Shown piece after piece: positions 9,674 to 20,154 of a stretch of 21,060 nt of DNA. The notes under the pieces are model-generated. The model was not told the DNA's origin and did no database searches. It saw only the letters and a program-made list of their open reading frames with translations. Origin of the DNA: Pelargonium cotyledonis. Lineage: Eukaryota > Streptophyta > Magnoliopsida > Geraniales > Geraniaceae. The stretch spans positions 1-21,060 of the forward strand of contig JAYMTA010001229.1 in assembly GCA_036897625.1 (NCBI GenBank), written 5' to 3'. Positions within the stretch are counted from its first letter, which is position 1. Each line of letters begins with the position of its first letter. Position numbers and translations under genes: made by a program.

Positions 9674-12600
9674 ATGGGAGGATCTCGATCTCAGGTCAAT
9701 AAGTCTCACAAGACTCGCTTCGCTTCAAAGGCGTCTCGTAATCTTCACAAAGTCTCTACCAAAGGTTAGTTAGTTTCTCCTTGTTTCCGCTATTTCTTTC
9801 TGAGCTATCAAGATCTATTTGGCTTATCAAGTACCCTAGGGAACTAAAGAAATTTAGCACTGACTGGACTAGGCGATTAGTTTTGTTATGCACGGCTCAT
9901 TGTGCTTGTATTTGTTGATTTTCATCCAGATATTGGAAGTTGGGTTGCTTAATTAGATTCTCTCAAAGCAAAGAGACCCCTTTTGTGGTCTCAATGAACA
10001 GATGGGTTCTCAATTAGTTATTGTTCTAGGATTGATGTCATGGTTCCTCATTTAGATTCTTAATTGGGTTTTTGTATTGGTGTAGATAAGGGCAGGATTT
10101 CAAAATCTGAGCACAATGTTACCAAGGGTGCTCGGGCTGCAAGACTCCAGCGGAATAAAATGGTATGTCTTCCTCTTGCCATCCCATTTCATGAAGTGCA
10201 ATTATTCAGTTTCTATTTTCTTATAGCAAGCGGGTTTATTATGTAGGTACGAGAGCAGAAGCGGGCTACTCTTCTAAAAGAGAAGAGAGCTTCTAGTGGA
10301 TCAACCAGCCCTCCTCGAGTTATTGTGAGTGAATGCCTTTGCATAAGAGCTATTATTGTTACTGCTTCAGTTTTACTACTGTGTGGCATCATGTCTACTC
10401 ATGTTCAACACCATTTGTGTTTCTTCTTTTTGTTTTTTTTGCACAAATTCGTTGAATGTTTGATTGGATATTTTAATCATCTGTTTGGTCTTGGCTTCAG
10501 GTTCTTTTTGGTCTTTCTGCTTCTGTTAACCTGGATTCACTTTCCGAAGATCTTTTGAAATTATTATCCCCTGAAGGTACTGGAATTGCATCCACGACAG
10601 TGGCTTCATCTGAGTACAAATTAAGAGCAACGGTGAGACTTCAATACTACATTTCATAATATTATTACTCGCTTCTTTTCAAATTCAGGAGACGCATGTC
10701 ATTTGATTAAATACCAGCATTATTTCCTTGGATTTGTGAATGAAAATAGAAAATTCTGCACTCTTATGTAATTCATGAACAAGGTTGTGCCACAAAATAT
10801 CACCTTTCTTTTATTATTGTTGAATCAATTTATTTCACTGTTCTGATATCTCTTTCTCATGTGAAATTACTCAAGTGTTGCTTTGCTATAACAAAATAAA
10901 TATATAATTGGACTGTACACTTAATAGTTGGGTGTAAAACTATGAGTTTGTAATCTTTCACATGTATATAAGGTTTTGTCCTGTAAACTTTTGTTCTGAC
11001 TTTAACTCTCATGTTCAATAGCGTTGGTGATTTTTTCAAGGAAATCCTTATTCCTCTCTGAGTTTCTTTTAAAATACTAACCTAACTTTTTATATTCTTT
11101 AGGTATTGAAAGCACCTCATGGAGATCTGTTGTCATGCATGGAGATGGCAAAGGTAAGATATAGCCACATATACTTAAAGTTTGGTTGGACTACTTGTGC
11201 TTGAGCTGTTTTTTATTTATTTAATTATTGTGGTTAGTTCTTTCCTAATAGCTACATGGTTGATTTGTAGGTTGCTGATTTGATTGCTTTTGTTGCGTCG
11301 ACAAGATCTTGTGATGAAAGTGCTTTTATTGATTCATTTGGAGCTCAGTGCCTTTCTGTGTTCAGGTCGATTGGTTTGCCTAGCACTGTTGTTTTGATTC
11401 GCGTAAGTTCTTGGTCAATGTGCTTTGCTACGCATGATCTGCCCTGGTTAATAATTTAGTTTTTGCTTGACTTGATATGAAAATTAGTGTATTTTCACTT
11501 TCGTAGGATCTACCCTCTGACCTGAAAAGAAGACACGAATATAAGAAGATTTGTAGTTCTAGCCTTGCTTCTGAGTTTCCTGAGGATTGTAAGTTTTATC
11601 CAGCAGATACAAAGGATGAGCTGCACAAGGTAAAATTTTCTGTGTAATATATTCAGGTTGGCTCCTAAGGCTAAGAATATTGAATGTGATTGGACCATGG
11701 TTTTCATGGCTTGCCACCTATTTTAATTTCTATAGCTTTAAATTATCTGGGATTTTTAATATTTTGCTGTTTGCAGTTCATGTGGCTCTTCAAGGAGCAT
11801 AGGCTGGCAGTTCCTCACTGGCGTAATCAGCGGCCTTACCTCATGGCCCAAAAGGTGCTTATTTTATTTCTAACTTTTTGGTATAAAAAAATATCATTTG
11901 TAGTGATAATTGTATGCCAATAGAACATAATAAAGTTGTTTTTAATTATCCTTGATATTGATTAATATACCTGAAATGACAGCAAATATGAAAGTCTATT
12001 GAGATAAAATATGATCCCGGTATTCAAGTTGTTAATTCCTTGTTGAAACAACTATTAAGAGTTTCCAAAGATCCTCTTAGGGCTTGTTGGAAAACCTGTT
12101 GCCAGATTTGGTTTATTGGCCTTTTTTTATTTTTTGTTGATCATATGTAATACATACAAATGTTAAAGAGGAAGATATGATCCCAACGCTTTTGATTTGT
12201 GTTACTTAAATGCATTTTCTGCATGTTTTCTGTTTATATACTATCTCCTTGCTAATACCTTTGGTTCATGTAATGTAATTTGTTCCTTATGCTGATTACT
12301 CTTTCAATAATAACAGGTTGACATCATTCCTGATGCTTGCAATCCAGGAAAATGCACTCTTCTCCTCACTGGTTTTCTTCGTGCCCGCAGCCTATCTGTG
12401 AACCAGCTGGTAATTTATGCAGTCTTGGGCATGAAATTTTGCGGACTTGATAAGTTGCTAATATTTTTTTTTTTTCTTTGTCGTAGGTTCATGTTTCTGG
12501 TGCTGGGGACTTCCAATTGTCTAAAATTGAAACTTTAAAGGATCCGGTTCCCTTAAATGTAAGAAAAGGACAAGACTTAATGGAAGCAGATGAAGTACAT

Positions 12601-15600
12601 GATGTTGAGGTACTGCCTTTTCTTATTATAATATAATCATTGGGACATAAAAAGTAAAGAAACTAATCTCATTATTGTATTTTTTACTGTTATGTACTTG
12701 GATATAATTTCCAAAACAAATGGAAAATACTGTTAAAAAATTCAAGCAACATCCTTATTTTATTTGGTTAATTTAGTGTATTGTTTAAACCCCCTTTCAC
12801 GAGAAAAACAGAATATCAAGCATCCTTATGCTTGTTGGCTTTGATTGTACTATCCCTGTTTCAATGTAAATGTCATTTTAGAGTCCATAAGTTGTTTCAA
12901 ACTTAATGTCACTTGACTTTCCAATAATGCCCCTCATCATTCACATAATTAGCTAATTTAGTATTTTTAGTATTAAAAAGTAGAAAATGAGTATAGTAAT
13001 TATGAGGGAGTTGTCATTGATTAAGGTTGGTTGATTCATTTTTGTGTGAAAAACGCTATAGTGACACTTATATTGAAACAGTAGTATAAGATAAACCAGT
13101 GGTCAAGGGATCAAGGCTTGGTAGAGCAAGAGAACCCAATCCATTAGAGAACTAAGAGGGCCACAGCTGTGATAAAACACTGGATATATTGACAAACTAT
13201 GAACATGTACTCTTGATAGATGATTCGATGTCAACCAACTAGCCAAGCTATCTATTCGCCTGTTTGTTGAATATGGTAAGTTATTTTGGGGTGGTTCAAA
13301 TATTGCAGGTCATTCAGTCCATGGTTCCTGGCCCATTGAAGCAGGAGCATTTACTTGCTGAAAATGTTCCAGATCCTCTTGCAGGAGAACAGGTAGCTTT
13401 GTAACTTAGTGCATCCTAAATAATATTTTTGTTTTGTATTTTTCAAGTAACTATAATCTTCATCATAGTTCTTTTATTTTTGTTAGTTGGTAGAATCGTT
13501 TATGTGCGAAGTTGAGCATATGTCATGTTATTTTTTCGTTTGGCTTGAAGCGGTGTACTTTTCAAGTCTGATTATATATAGATGAACATTGTGTAAGCAT
13601 TGACAACTAGGTGTGTGCCTCAGGGGCTTCTTAAAGCACGGGTATAGTTATAGTACTTGTGAAGAGAGGATTATTCCTTTTTTCTCTTCTTGGAACACAG
13701 AATGCAATAACTATTGCATATATCAACAATGACAGCAATCTAATTTCTCTCATATCTGCCTGAAATTCATATTTTACATAATAGCGTTATTCATTATTTG
13801 CTCATTATAGAAAAATACTTGGCTAATCATGTTACTAATTTTTATTCACAAATTTTTCCTAATTAGACATGGCCAACAGCAGAAGAAATGGCCGAGGCAG
13901 ATAAATTCCAAAAAGAAAAAAAGATGAAGAAGAGGATTCTTCCTCGAGGCACTTCAGAGTACCAGGTCTGCATATATACTCGTTGTTATATTATAGTTCA
14001 AATCTCCTCTTTCTACACTAACATATACATCTATGTATCTCAGCTAAAAAGAGTAAATATAAGCTTTTCTAATTGCAATTGCATGTTAATTAAAACATTT
14101 CAGGCTGCTTGGATTGTAGATGATGATACATATGAGGATGATTCTCAGAGCAGTGATGATGGTATGGTATTGGATGGAGAAAGTGGCTATCCTGATCAAC
14201 AAGGCACTAATAACATTCCAGATTTTGAAGATGATCAAGCATCTCTAAACTTGAGGGACTCTGATGAAGAAACGGAAGCCGATACAATGATGATGGTAAT
14301 TGTTAATATAGTAATATATAATGAATATATTTGTTTTTTTAAGGGGTATGTAGCCTGCTTTAACAATATTAATTGGAAACATTTGTTATTGCTGTAATTC
14401 ATTACTGATTCTTGATGCTGGCTGTACTCTTATTTTAATCTAGTCTACCTGCATTGTTACATTGTTTTCCTTCCCGAAGATTCAATCTGCATTCCTCATC
14501 AATTATGCTATTGAAATTTCTTCATTTTAAAATGTTTGCCTTGTCTTGCAGGATGGTGATAATATGACTAAAGAACAGATAGAAGGTGAGATTCGCAAAA
14601 TTAAAGAAGCACATGCTGAAGATGAAGGTATCTCTTCTCTCAAAACTAGAACTTGTATTTTGTATGTTGTGGCCAGTGGTCATCATAAAGTAATAAAAAA
14701 TTCCTTGTGATATTGTTTTGTGTGTATAATTGACTTGTAATTCTGTTTGTAACATTAAAATCATGCAGTAGTGTGCATCATTCTTTTTTGGTTGAATGTT
14801 TGTTAATAATCGTTTGGTTTGTGCAGAATATCCAGATGAAGTGGATACCCCAATAGATATTCCTGCCAGAAAGCGTTTTGCCAAGTATAGAGGCCTCAAG
14901 TCCTTTAGGACCTCCTCATGGGACCCCAAGGTAATATTAATGATTTGTATGATGACAGTTAGTATTGTATGTAATGTCACTGATGCTGTTTCCAATTATC
15001 ATCAGGAATCTCTTCCTCCAGAGTATGCTAGAATTTTTGCATTTGATAATTTTGCAAGAACGCAAAAATTCGTACTCCGAAGAGCTTTAGAAATTGAGCA
15101 AGACAATCAAGATGACTGTATACCAGTTGGCTCATATGCAAGACTTCATATAAATGACATGTCAGTTGGTGTTGCTTCCAAAATATCCATGCTTGCAAAG
15201 ACACTGCCTGTTGTAGCATGTGGCCTCTTGCAGCATGAGTCCAAGATGTCTGTCCTCCATTTCAGGTTTTTCTTTTTCTTTGCCATCTTAATTCTATTGC
15301 CCACGTGTGGAGTTATTAGTCAACTTGCTTGTAAGTTGCTTAGCAATGTGGAATCTTTTTTGGTCGTAGCATAAAGAAGCACGACTCATACAGTGCCCCT
15401 ATAAAAGCAAAAGAAGAATTCATATTCCATGTTGGCTTCCGCCAATTTGTTGCTAGGTAAATATTTCTAGTCATCTGTAGCCATACAATTTTTTTGTTCT
15501 TTCGTTCAACTTCTCTTAAGTAACTGTTCATACCATGTGTACTCTATGTTGCAGACCAATATTTTCTTCTGAGAACATCAATTCAGACAAGCATAAGATG

Positions 15601-16888
15601 GAAAGGTTTCTTCACGCTGGCCGTTTTGCAGTTGCTTCAATCTATGCCCCAGTTTCTTTTCCTCCTCTTCCTTTGATAGCTGTGAAGAGTGGAGAGGATA
15701 ATGTTTCACCTGCAGTTGCTGCTGTTGGGTCACTGAAAAGTATTGACCCTGACAGGATTATTCTAAAGAAGATCATCTTAACTGGGTACGACTCAAACTA
15801 TTCATGCTCGTTGCAAGGGTTTAACTTATGCTAAAAGTTTTGAGTTTGGGTATGAATAATGGTCTTCACTGCCTTTCTAATCCCAAATCATGTATGATGC
15901 AGTTACCCTCAACGTGTATCAAAGTTAAAAGCCTCCGTAAGATACATGTTTCATACCCCTGAGGATGTGAGGTGGTTCAAGGTACAAGAACCTCTGTAGC
16001 GGGAACTTTTTAATCTGTTTTTTTTCCCCTTATTCTAAAGGTAGAATATATTTTCAAATGTTTACTGAGATTTTGACTTGGCCCAAACTTGCAGCCTGTT
16101 GAAGTGTGGACAAAATGTGGGCGCCGCGGTCGCATTAAGGAACCTGTTGGTACACACGGTATGGAGCTAATTATCCTGAATTTGTTTATTTTTTTTTTAT
16201 TATTATTATCTTTTGGTCTCATTGTTAAAGAATTAGAAAGGATATATGGTTGATATGATACAGCTGGAATATTCTGGTTAAAAAAAGAAGAGAAGGCGTA
16301 GCCAAATTTGATTTTCTGGTGCTAACTTTACCTGTTGACAGCAATTGACTTGTTTTGCTTCAAGGACTAGGAAATAAGATTGTTTATATATGGTTAAGTA
16401 TTTCAAAGAAAGAAGTTAAAAATTAGGGTTGCAGTGATGGTATTTTGATGGCTGTGGCTAGTAAACCTAGATGTAGTCTGCCCAAGTGATTACTTAAGAG
16501 ACTTGAGAAGGAAAAACCATTTTTAGTTGGGATATATACTTGGAAAAATAAGGAAAATAAATACTTTTATTTTTGCTGGTTCTCCATATGCAATTCCTGT
16601 GTTACAACAGTTAGATGCTAATGTTGCTGGTGAAAAAGTGAATTTTTAGAATTGCTTCTTCCTTGTGTTTGGCCTGTGGTGCAATTCCATCAGTGGTGAC
16701 TATAGTTAATTGTGTTATGGTAAACATTTTAAAGAGCATCCTGAGTAGTTTTTGTTTCAATTTTCTCAGGGGCAATGAAGTGCATCCTTAACGGGGTTCT
16801 TCAGCAGAATGATACTGTGTGTATGAGCTTGTTCAAGCGTGTGTATCCCAAGTGGCCAGAACAACGGTTCCCCATTATCGATGCTTGA
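9674..16888 (+). CDS. TSR1: TSR1, pre-rRNA processing and 40S ribosome maturation factor, 21 exons
   Basis: TSR1 is a catalytically inactive GTPase-like factor of late pre-40S assembly. Exons: 9674-9764, 10086-10162, 10247-10324, 10501-10632, 11103-11153, 11271-11402, 11507-11629, 11777-11854, 12317-12409, 12487-12609, 13309-13392, 13867-13965, 14104-14295, 14552-14627, 14827-14930, 15006-15265, 15370-15456, 15555-15785, 15903-15981, 16095-16158 and 16770-16888. They total 2373 nt, or 790 aa, which is the usual TSR1 length. The N-terminus is basic ([19 protein letters not shown]), as in the family. Residues of about 235-320 ([15 protein letters not shown] onwards) form the AARP2CN domain. An acidic linker follows in exon 13. 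From about residue 512 ([15 protein letters not shown]) to the C-terminus ([15 protein letters not shown]) is the RIBIOP_C/DUF663 domain. No break is seen. It is divergent from CRP1 and followed by a short convergent gap before the BAHD cluster. Confidence 0.95.
12850..13084. mobile_element. Stowaway-like MITE in TSR1 intron 10
   Basis: About 235 bp bounded by TA on both sides (12848-12849 and 13085-13086). The left end starts CTATCCCTGTTTCAATGTAA and continues ATGTCA. The right end, on the complement, starts CTACTGTTTCAATATAAG and continues TGTCA. These inverted ends share GTTTCAAT-TAA-TGTCA and resemble Stowaway (Tc1/mariner-type) terminal repeats. There is no coding capacity. It lies inside the 12610-13308 intron and does not touch the splice sites. 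Confidence 0.75.
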
Positions 16889-17255
16889 TTAAAGCAACGC
16901 AACAGGATGTCGTGTCTGTCTTCTATGGGAATGAAGCTCTGGTTCAGATTATCAATTTCATGTTTGCTTGTAAAGCTATACATGCGATTGAATGACATGT
17001 AGGGTAGGGACCAGGGTCGCTTAGATCTTGGCCCCACCTTCAATTTTGTAAATTCAAAAATTAAGTAGCAAATTTTACTGTGGTCCTATCATTTAGGTTG
17101 GTTTGTACTGCTAGAAATGCAACAACACACCCCAAGAGAAATAGTGTTCTCCAATATAACATTGGTTTCTTGTTATTATATAACAAACTTCTAGCTTGTT
17201 TGTTATTATTTAGTAATTTGTAAAACATGTGAACAAGAACATGAATGTTGAAATT
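16889..17255. other. Convergent gap between TSR1 and the BAHD pseudogene
   Basis: No gene is seen. The stretch should contain the TSR1 3' UTR and whatever remains of the 3' UTR of the BAHD copy on the other strand. Frames open on the minus strand here (for example 16801-17043) overlap the TSR1 last exon and show no family similarity. Confidence 0.5.
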
Positions 17256-17726
17256 TCATGGATGAGAAACAGAGCAACCAATTTGCAGAGGACTGGTATT
17301 GTTTGAAGCAAATTCAAGAAGCTCTTTGTGATTTTCCAGTATAGCCATATTGTCTTTGTCCAAGTTCACCCAGGCTTCTATTCCATCGCCCGATCTTTCA
17401 TCCATCAGGATGACAATGCTCGGAAACACTGATATTGATTCTGAATCAGTAAAACTAGCCCATGTCGTCCATGATGGTTTCCCCCAACCGAAATCAACTT
17501 CATAGAGATTAGAGACCGAATTTACACCAACTGCTAAATCTAATATAATCGGTATCTTCATCCAAGTCTGAGAGCTCCCTCTTCATTTCCATTATAAGGT
17601 CCCGCGTGTTTTTAAATCCTCCATCTCCTTGAATCCTCTTCACTAAGTCGCTGTCAATCTTTTTCAACGCTTCTCTCAGCTTGCAGACCAACCCGCTCAG
17701 CCCTGTATCATCCACGCAATTTGCAG

Positions 17727-17881
17727 CTGCAGTCCATTGAAAATTCCCCATGCATAGTTCAGAATATTCCGGCTCTGCTCTCTGCCGTATGTTCACTTGA
17801 TGGGTCACCAGAGTCGGCCTTCCCGGATCTTTCTCTGAAAACAGCCGCGAAACATTTCCAGAGTAGAGCTGTCACGACCTC
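17727..17881 (-). repeat. Downstream copy of the duplicated BAHD segment
   Basis: These 155 bases align with 17981-18140 from GAGG(T/C)..GTGACAGCT to ACTGCAG on the minus strand. I count about ten substitutions by eye and one 5-base gap (in the GSGIRKPTL region). The gap puts the EVVTALLWKC part and the LVTHQVNIRQ part of this copy in different frames. Downstream it continues as BAHD coding sequence (AANCVDDTG...). Confidence 0.85.
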
Positions 17882-17980
17882 AATTATCTTGGAAGTTTGT
17901 TATACTTGTATTGTATTTAAAGACTTTTCTGAATCAATACAAACAACACATTTCACATTCTCAGTATTTTTACCTCTTTA
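17882..17980. other. 99-bp unrelated spacer between the two BAHD segment copies
   Basis: AT-rich sequence with no similarity to either neighbouring copy. It introduces the stop after QWTA at 17970-17972. It could be filler DNA from a repair event or residual sequence from between two genes. It starts with a GTAAAG-like donor on the minus strand, but no acceptor restores a BAHD frame. Confidence 0.6.
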
Positions 17981-18140
17981 CTGCAGTCCATTGAAAATTC
18001 CCCATGCATAGTTCAGAAAATTTCGGCTCTGCTCTCTGCCGTATGTTCACTTGATGGGTCACCAGAGTCGGCTTTCGAATGCCGGATCTTTCTCTTAGAA
18101 CAGCCGCGATACATTTCCAGATTAGAGCTGTCACAGCCTC
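17981..18140 (-). repeat. Upstream copy of the duplicated BAHD segment
   Basis: These 160 bases form the in-frame copy, encoding EAVTALIWKC through LVTHQVNIRQ to GNFQWTA. It joins smoothly to the N-terminal half of the gene. It is five bases longer than the downstream copy, consistent with a 5-base deletion there. Confidence 0.85.
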
Positions 18141-18860
18141 AACGCGGGTTGGGTTTAGAATCGTTGAGCTTGGTGCTGATTGTTTGGATATGGCAGAGCC
18201 ATCGAATACGAATCTTCTCGTAACGAGCCTCCCCTTCTTGAAAAAGGGGCTGAGCAAATCAAACCAGGTCGCATCTTTCGGATAGGACTCGTTTAGAGGG
18301 AACAGAGCGGAGGCGTCAAATCTTGGACGCGGACGCTGGCATTTGCGAGCTGTGGCAGCCCAATCTTTGAGAAAAGTACTTAAGGCAGTGCCATCAACAA
18401 TTTTGTGATAAAAATACGATCCAATGGCAATGCCACCACAAACGAATACAGTTACTTGAACCTTGGCGATGCGCACTCCTTTTGGTTCCCAAGTAGGCTC
18501 ACCCGGAAGGAACTTGTGCAGCAATTGGAGGTCGGGTTGGGTGAGGTATTCGGACAAGGTACAGTTAACTTTGGCCTCCGCATAGTAAACTCCTGCGTCA
18601 TCACATTCAACGGAGAAACTGTCTTTGATCTTTCCCGCGAAAGGGTAAAATCGAGTTAAGGTTTCTGAGAGAGATTGCTTCAGGAGCTGTGATTTTTGGT
18701 TGGTCGGGAATTGGTCGTTAGGATAGAAGAGAATGACGGGGGCATAGGAGGGGGGAGCCAAGTGATCCAAAAGAGAGAGCTTGTGGGACTTGAGGTGAAG
18801 GGGTGTTGGAGAAGATGGTTTGATCCATTCCTTGGAAATGATTTTCACTTCCGTTTTCAT

Positions 18861-19252
18861 TTCCAAGATGTCACCGTTTGATCTGACACTTATTTTGAGA
18901 CGAAGAGAGAGTATGTTACGTGAATGATTCACAAAATATTGACTGAGAAGTCACTTACGTTTGCGTTGATTTATAATGTTATTGATGGTACATGAAAACT
19001 GCATACCAGCCAGAGACCTTCCCTCCATTTGTGAGGCTGTGAGCAACACTTGTCCGGAACAGAAGCAACCTATATCTTGATTTCTGCATCCGCTAGGCAC
19101 TGCACTTGAAACACCACAAACATCCATTTCTCTTGCCAAGCATGACAAAGACCCATGAGAAGAGCTTTTAAATAGTGACAGAGCACACTCCGAGAGACCA
19201 CAAAATCCAGCTACCCATATAACAAACAAGCAATCGGTGTGACGTTTGCGAT
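18861..19252. other. Spacer with an unidentified Cys-rich open frame on the minus strand
   Basis: Promoter-proximal sequence of the broken BAHD copy. On the minus strand an open frame ends at 18951 and runs back without a stop through about 19349, joining the frame of the decayed BAHD fragment. Its middle part (around 19010-19230) encodes a Ser- and Cys-rich stretch, including FCGLSECALSLF and REMDVCGVSSAVPSGC. I recognise no family and it has no ATG in a good context. It may be a chance frame or a relic of another gene. Confidence 0.3.
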
Positions 19253-19281
19253 GCGAGCTGTGGCAGCCCAATCTTTGAGAA
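19253..19281 (-). pseudogene. 29-bp BAHD gene relic (LKDWAATAR segment)
   Basis: These 29 bases are identical to 18345-18373 inside the broken BAHD gene, where they encode LKDWAATAR just after the HxxxD motif. The right-edge BAHD gene has the same segment with two differences (20998-21026 region). Neither flank aligns further than a few bases. It is too long for chance and is probably a fragment of an array member that was lost. Confidence 0.7.
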
Positions 19282-19349
19282 GGCAATGAATATATTATGA
19301 AAAATGTAACGAGTTTTTGAATAAGATTTTGTTCATGAATGAGAATCAA

Positions 19350-19560
19350 GAATCGAAATGAGAATGAGATTCCAAAATCATCTTCTTGTATCCCAAAGTT
19401 ACACCAGCTAGTAAAACTCCATCACCACAAGAAAAGATATCGCGCATCTCTCTACTCGCTCACACAAATTGAACAACCCTCTATCGCCTTTAATAAGCTT
19501 CTCCAAGAACTCACTGTCAATGGCCTTAAACGTGTCCCTAATTACTATACGTTGTACATT
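19350..19560 (-). pseudogene. Decayed BAHD acyltransferase C-terminal fragment
   Basis: The minus strand encodes IRDTFKAIDSEFLEKLIKGD followed by RG, which aligns with KEAFKKIDGELVKKIQGEGG in the right-edge BAHD gene. After a frameshift it reads SFTSWCNFGIQEDDFGIS (from about 19418 to 19365), a decayed form of SFSSWCNFGLYGIDFGWG. The strongly conserved Trp of DFGWG is gone. A segment of about 30 residues between KIDGEL and SSWCNFG is shortened and scrambled. No N-terminal half with HxxxD is found upstream. This is an older loss than the 17256-18860 copy. Confidence 0.8.
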
Positions 19561-20154
19561 TCAGTTTTAAGCAAGATAAAAATGTAGTTCATGCATTCCT
19601 TTGGTTTGAAAATATTTATGACTCATTAGTAATCATATCAAAAGCATATATAACAAATTAGAGTAGAGCATGAAACCAAAATCTACTTACAACTAGTATC
19701 TCATCAAATGCTACCATACTTCACGTTCTTTCAATGTGGGATACATTAACAATCAAGATTCAAAATTCATTTTTTCATAGAAACTGACCGTGAATTCGAG
19801 TATTTTCTCCTGTCACTCGCATTCACAGTTTCTTATTATAAAATTTGCGACACTACTACACCACACATCTTATGATCTTTTCCAATCACAAATTTTCCAT
19901 CAATAGATCTAGTCAAATCAATCCAGCTAAAAATCACTTTCAAGGAAAGAAAAGAGCAAATAAACCCAAATATTATTTCGTACAAATGGAACTTGAAGAT
20001 GTTCACATCTCTACATACACAAACAAATAACTCATTTCTTCTTAGATAAAAATCCATTCAATTATTCTGAGATGGTAAATTCAGTCACAAACTCCGCAGC
20101 AAATTTATTATGAAAACCAACATGAAAATGTGGGGAAATGCAGTGCACCAACTC
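19561..20154. other. AT-rich spacer upstream of the BAHD relic, including the 3' UTR of the edge BAHD gene
   Basis: No gene or repeat is supported. The part nearest 20154 should be the 3' UTR of the minus-strand BAHD gene. Very faint BAHD-like residues (MHELHFYLA against IPELYIGNLI) near 19585-19605 may extend the decayed fragment, but I cannot defend that. Confidence 0.4.

Larger units (their letters stand above)
17256..18860 (-). pseudogene. BAHD acyltransferase (vinorine synthase-like), disrupted by partial duplication and frameshifts
   Basis: BAHD enzymes transfer acyl groups from acyl-CoA to alcohols or amines in the cytosol. The ATG at 18860 starts MKTEVKIISKEWIKPSSPTP, a typical BAHD N-terminus; the frame extends upstream only without an ATG. 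His152 and Asp156 of the HxxxD motif (YHKIVDG) are intact and are followed by FLKDWAATAR. The open frame runs to a stop at 17970-17972, just after GNFQWTA, giving 296 aa where the family usually has about 430. Across a 99-bp unrelated spacer the central segment restarts (copy at 17727-17881) and continues towards the C-terminus. In that copy a 5-base deletion breaks the frame, and a 7-base near-tandem insertion at 17502-17515 breaks it again before VDFGWGKPSW. The last frame ends at 17256. The copies differ by several substitutions, so this may be a fusion of two paralogues rather than a fresh duplication. A truncated protein could be made but would lack DFGWG. Confidence 0.82.

Noticed and set aside
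10325-10558. 77-codon plus-strand frame between TSR1 exons 3 and 4
   Set aside because: It is intron sequence running into exon 4 in the wrong frame. The TSR1 frame continues as [14 protein letters not shown] from 10501.
16159-16769. Possible extra exon in the long last intron of TSR1
   Set aside because: The joined frame across 16158/16770 gives the conserved VGTHGAMKC sequence, so nothing is missing. No other coding signal is seen inside.
17882-17980. The spacer in the broken BAHD gene read as an intron
   Set aside because: A GTAAAG donor is available, but joining to the matching AG in the downstream copy shifts the frame and meets a TGA within ten codons. Vinorine-synthase-like genes usually lack an intron here.
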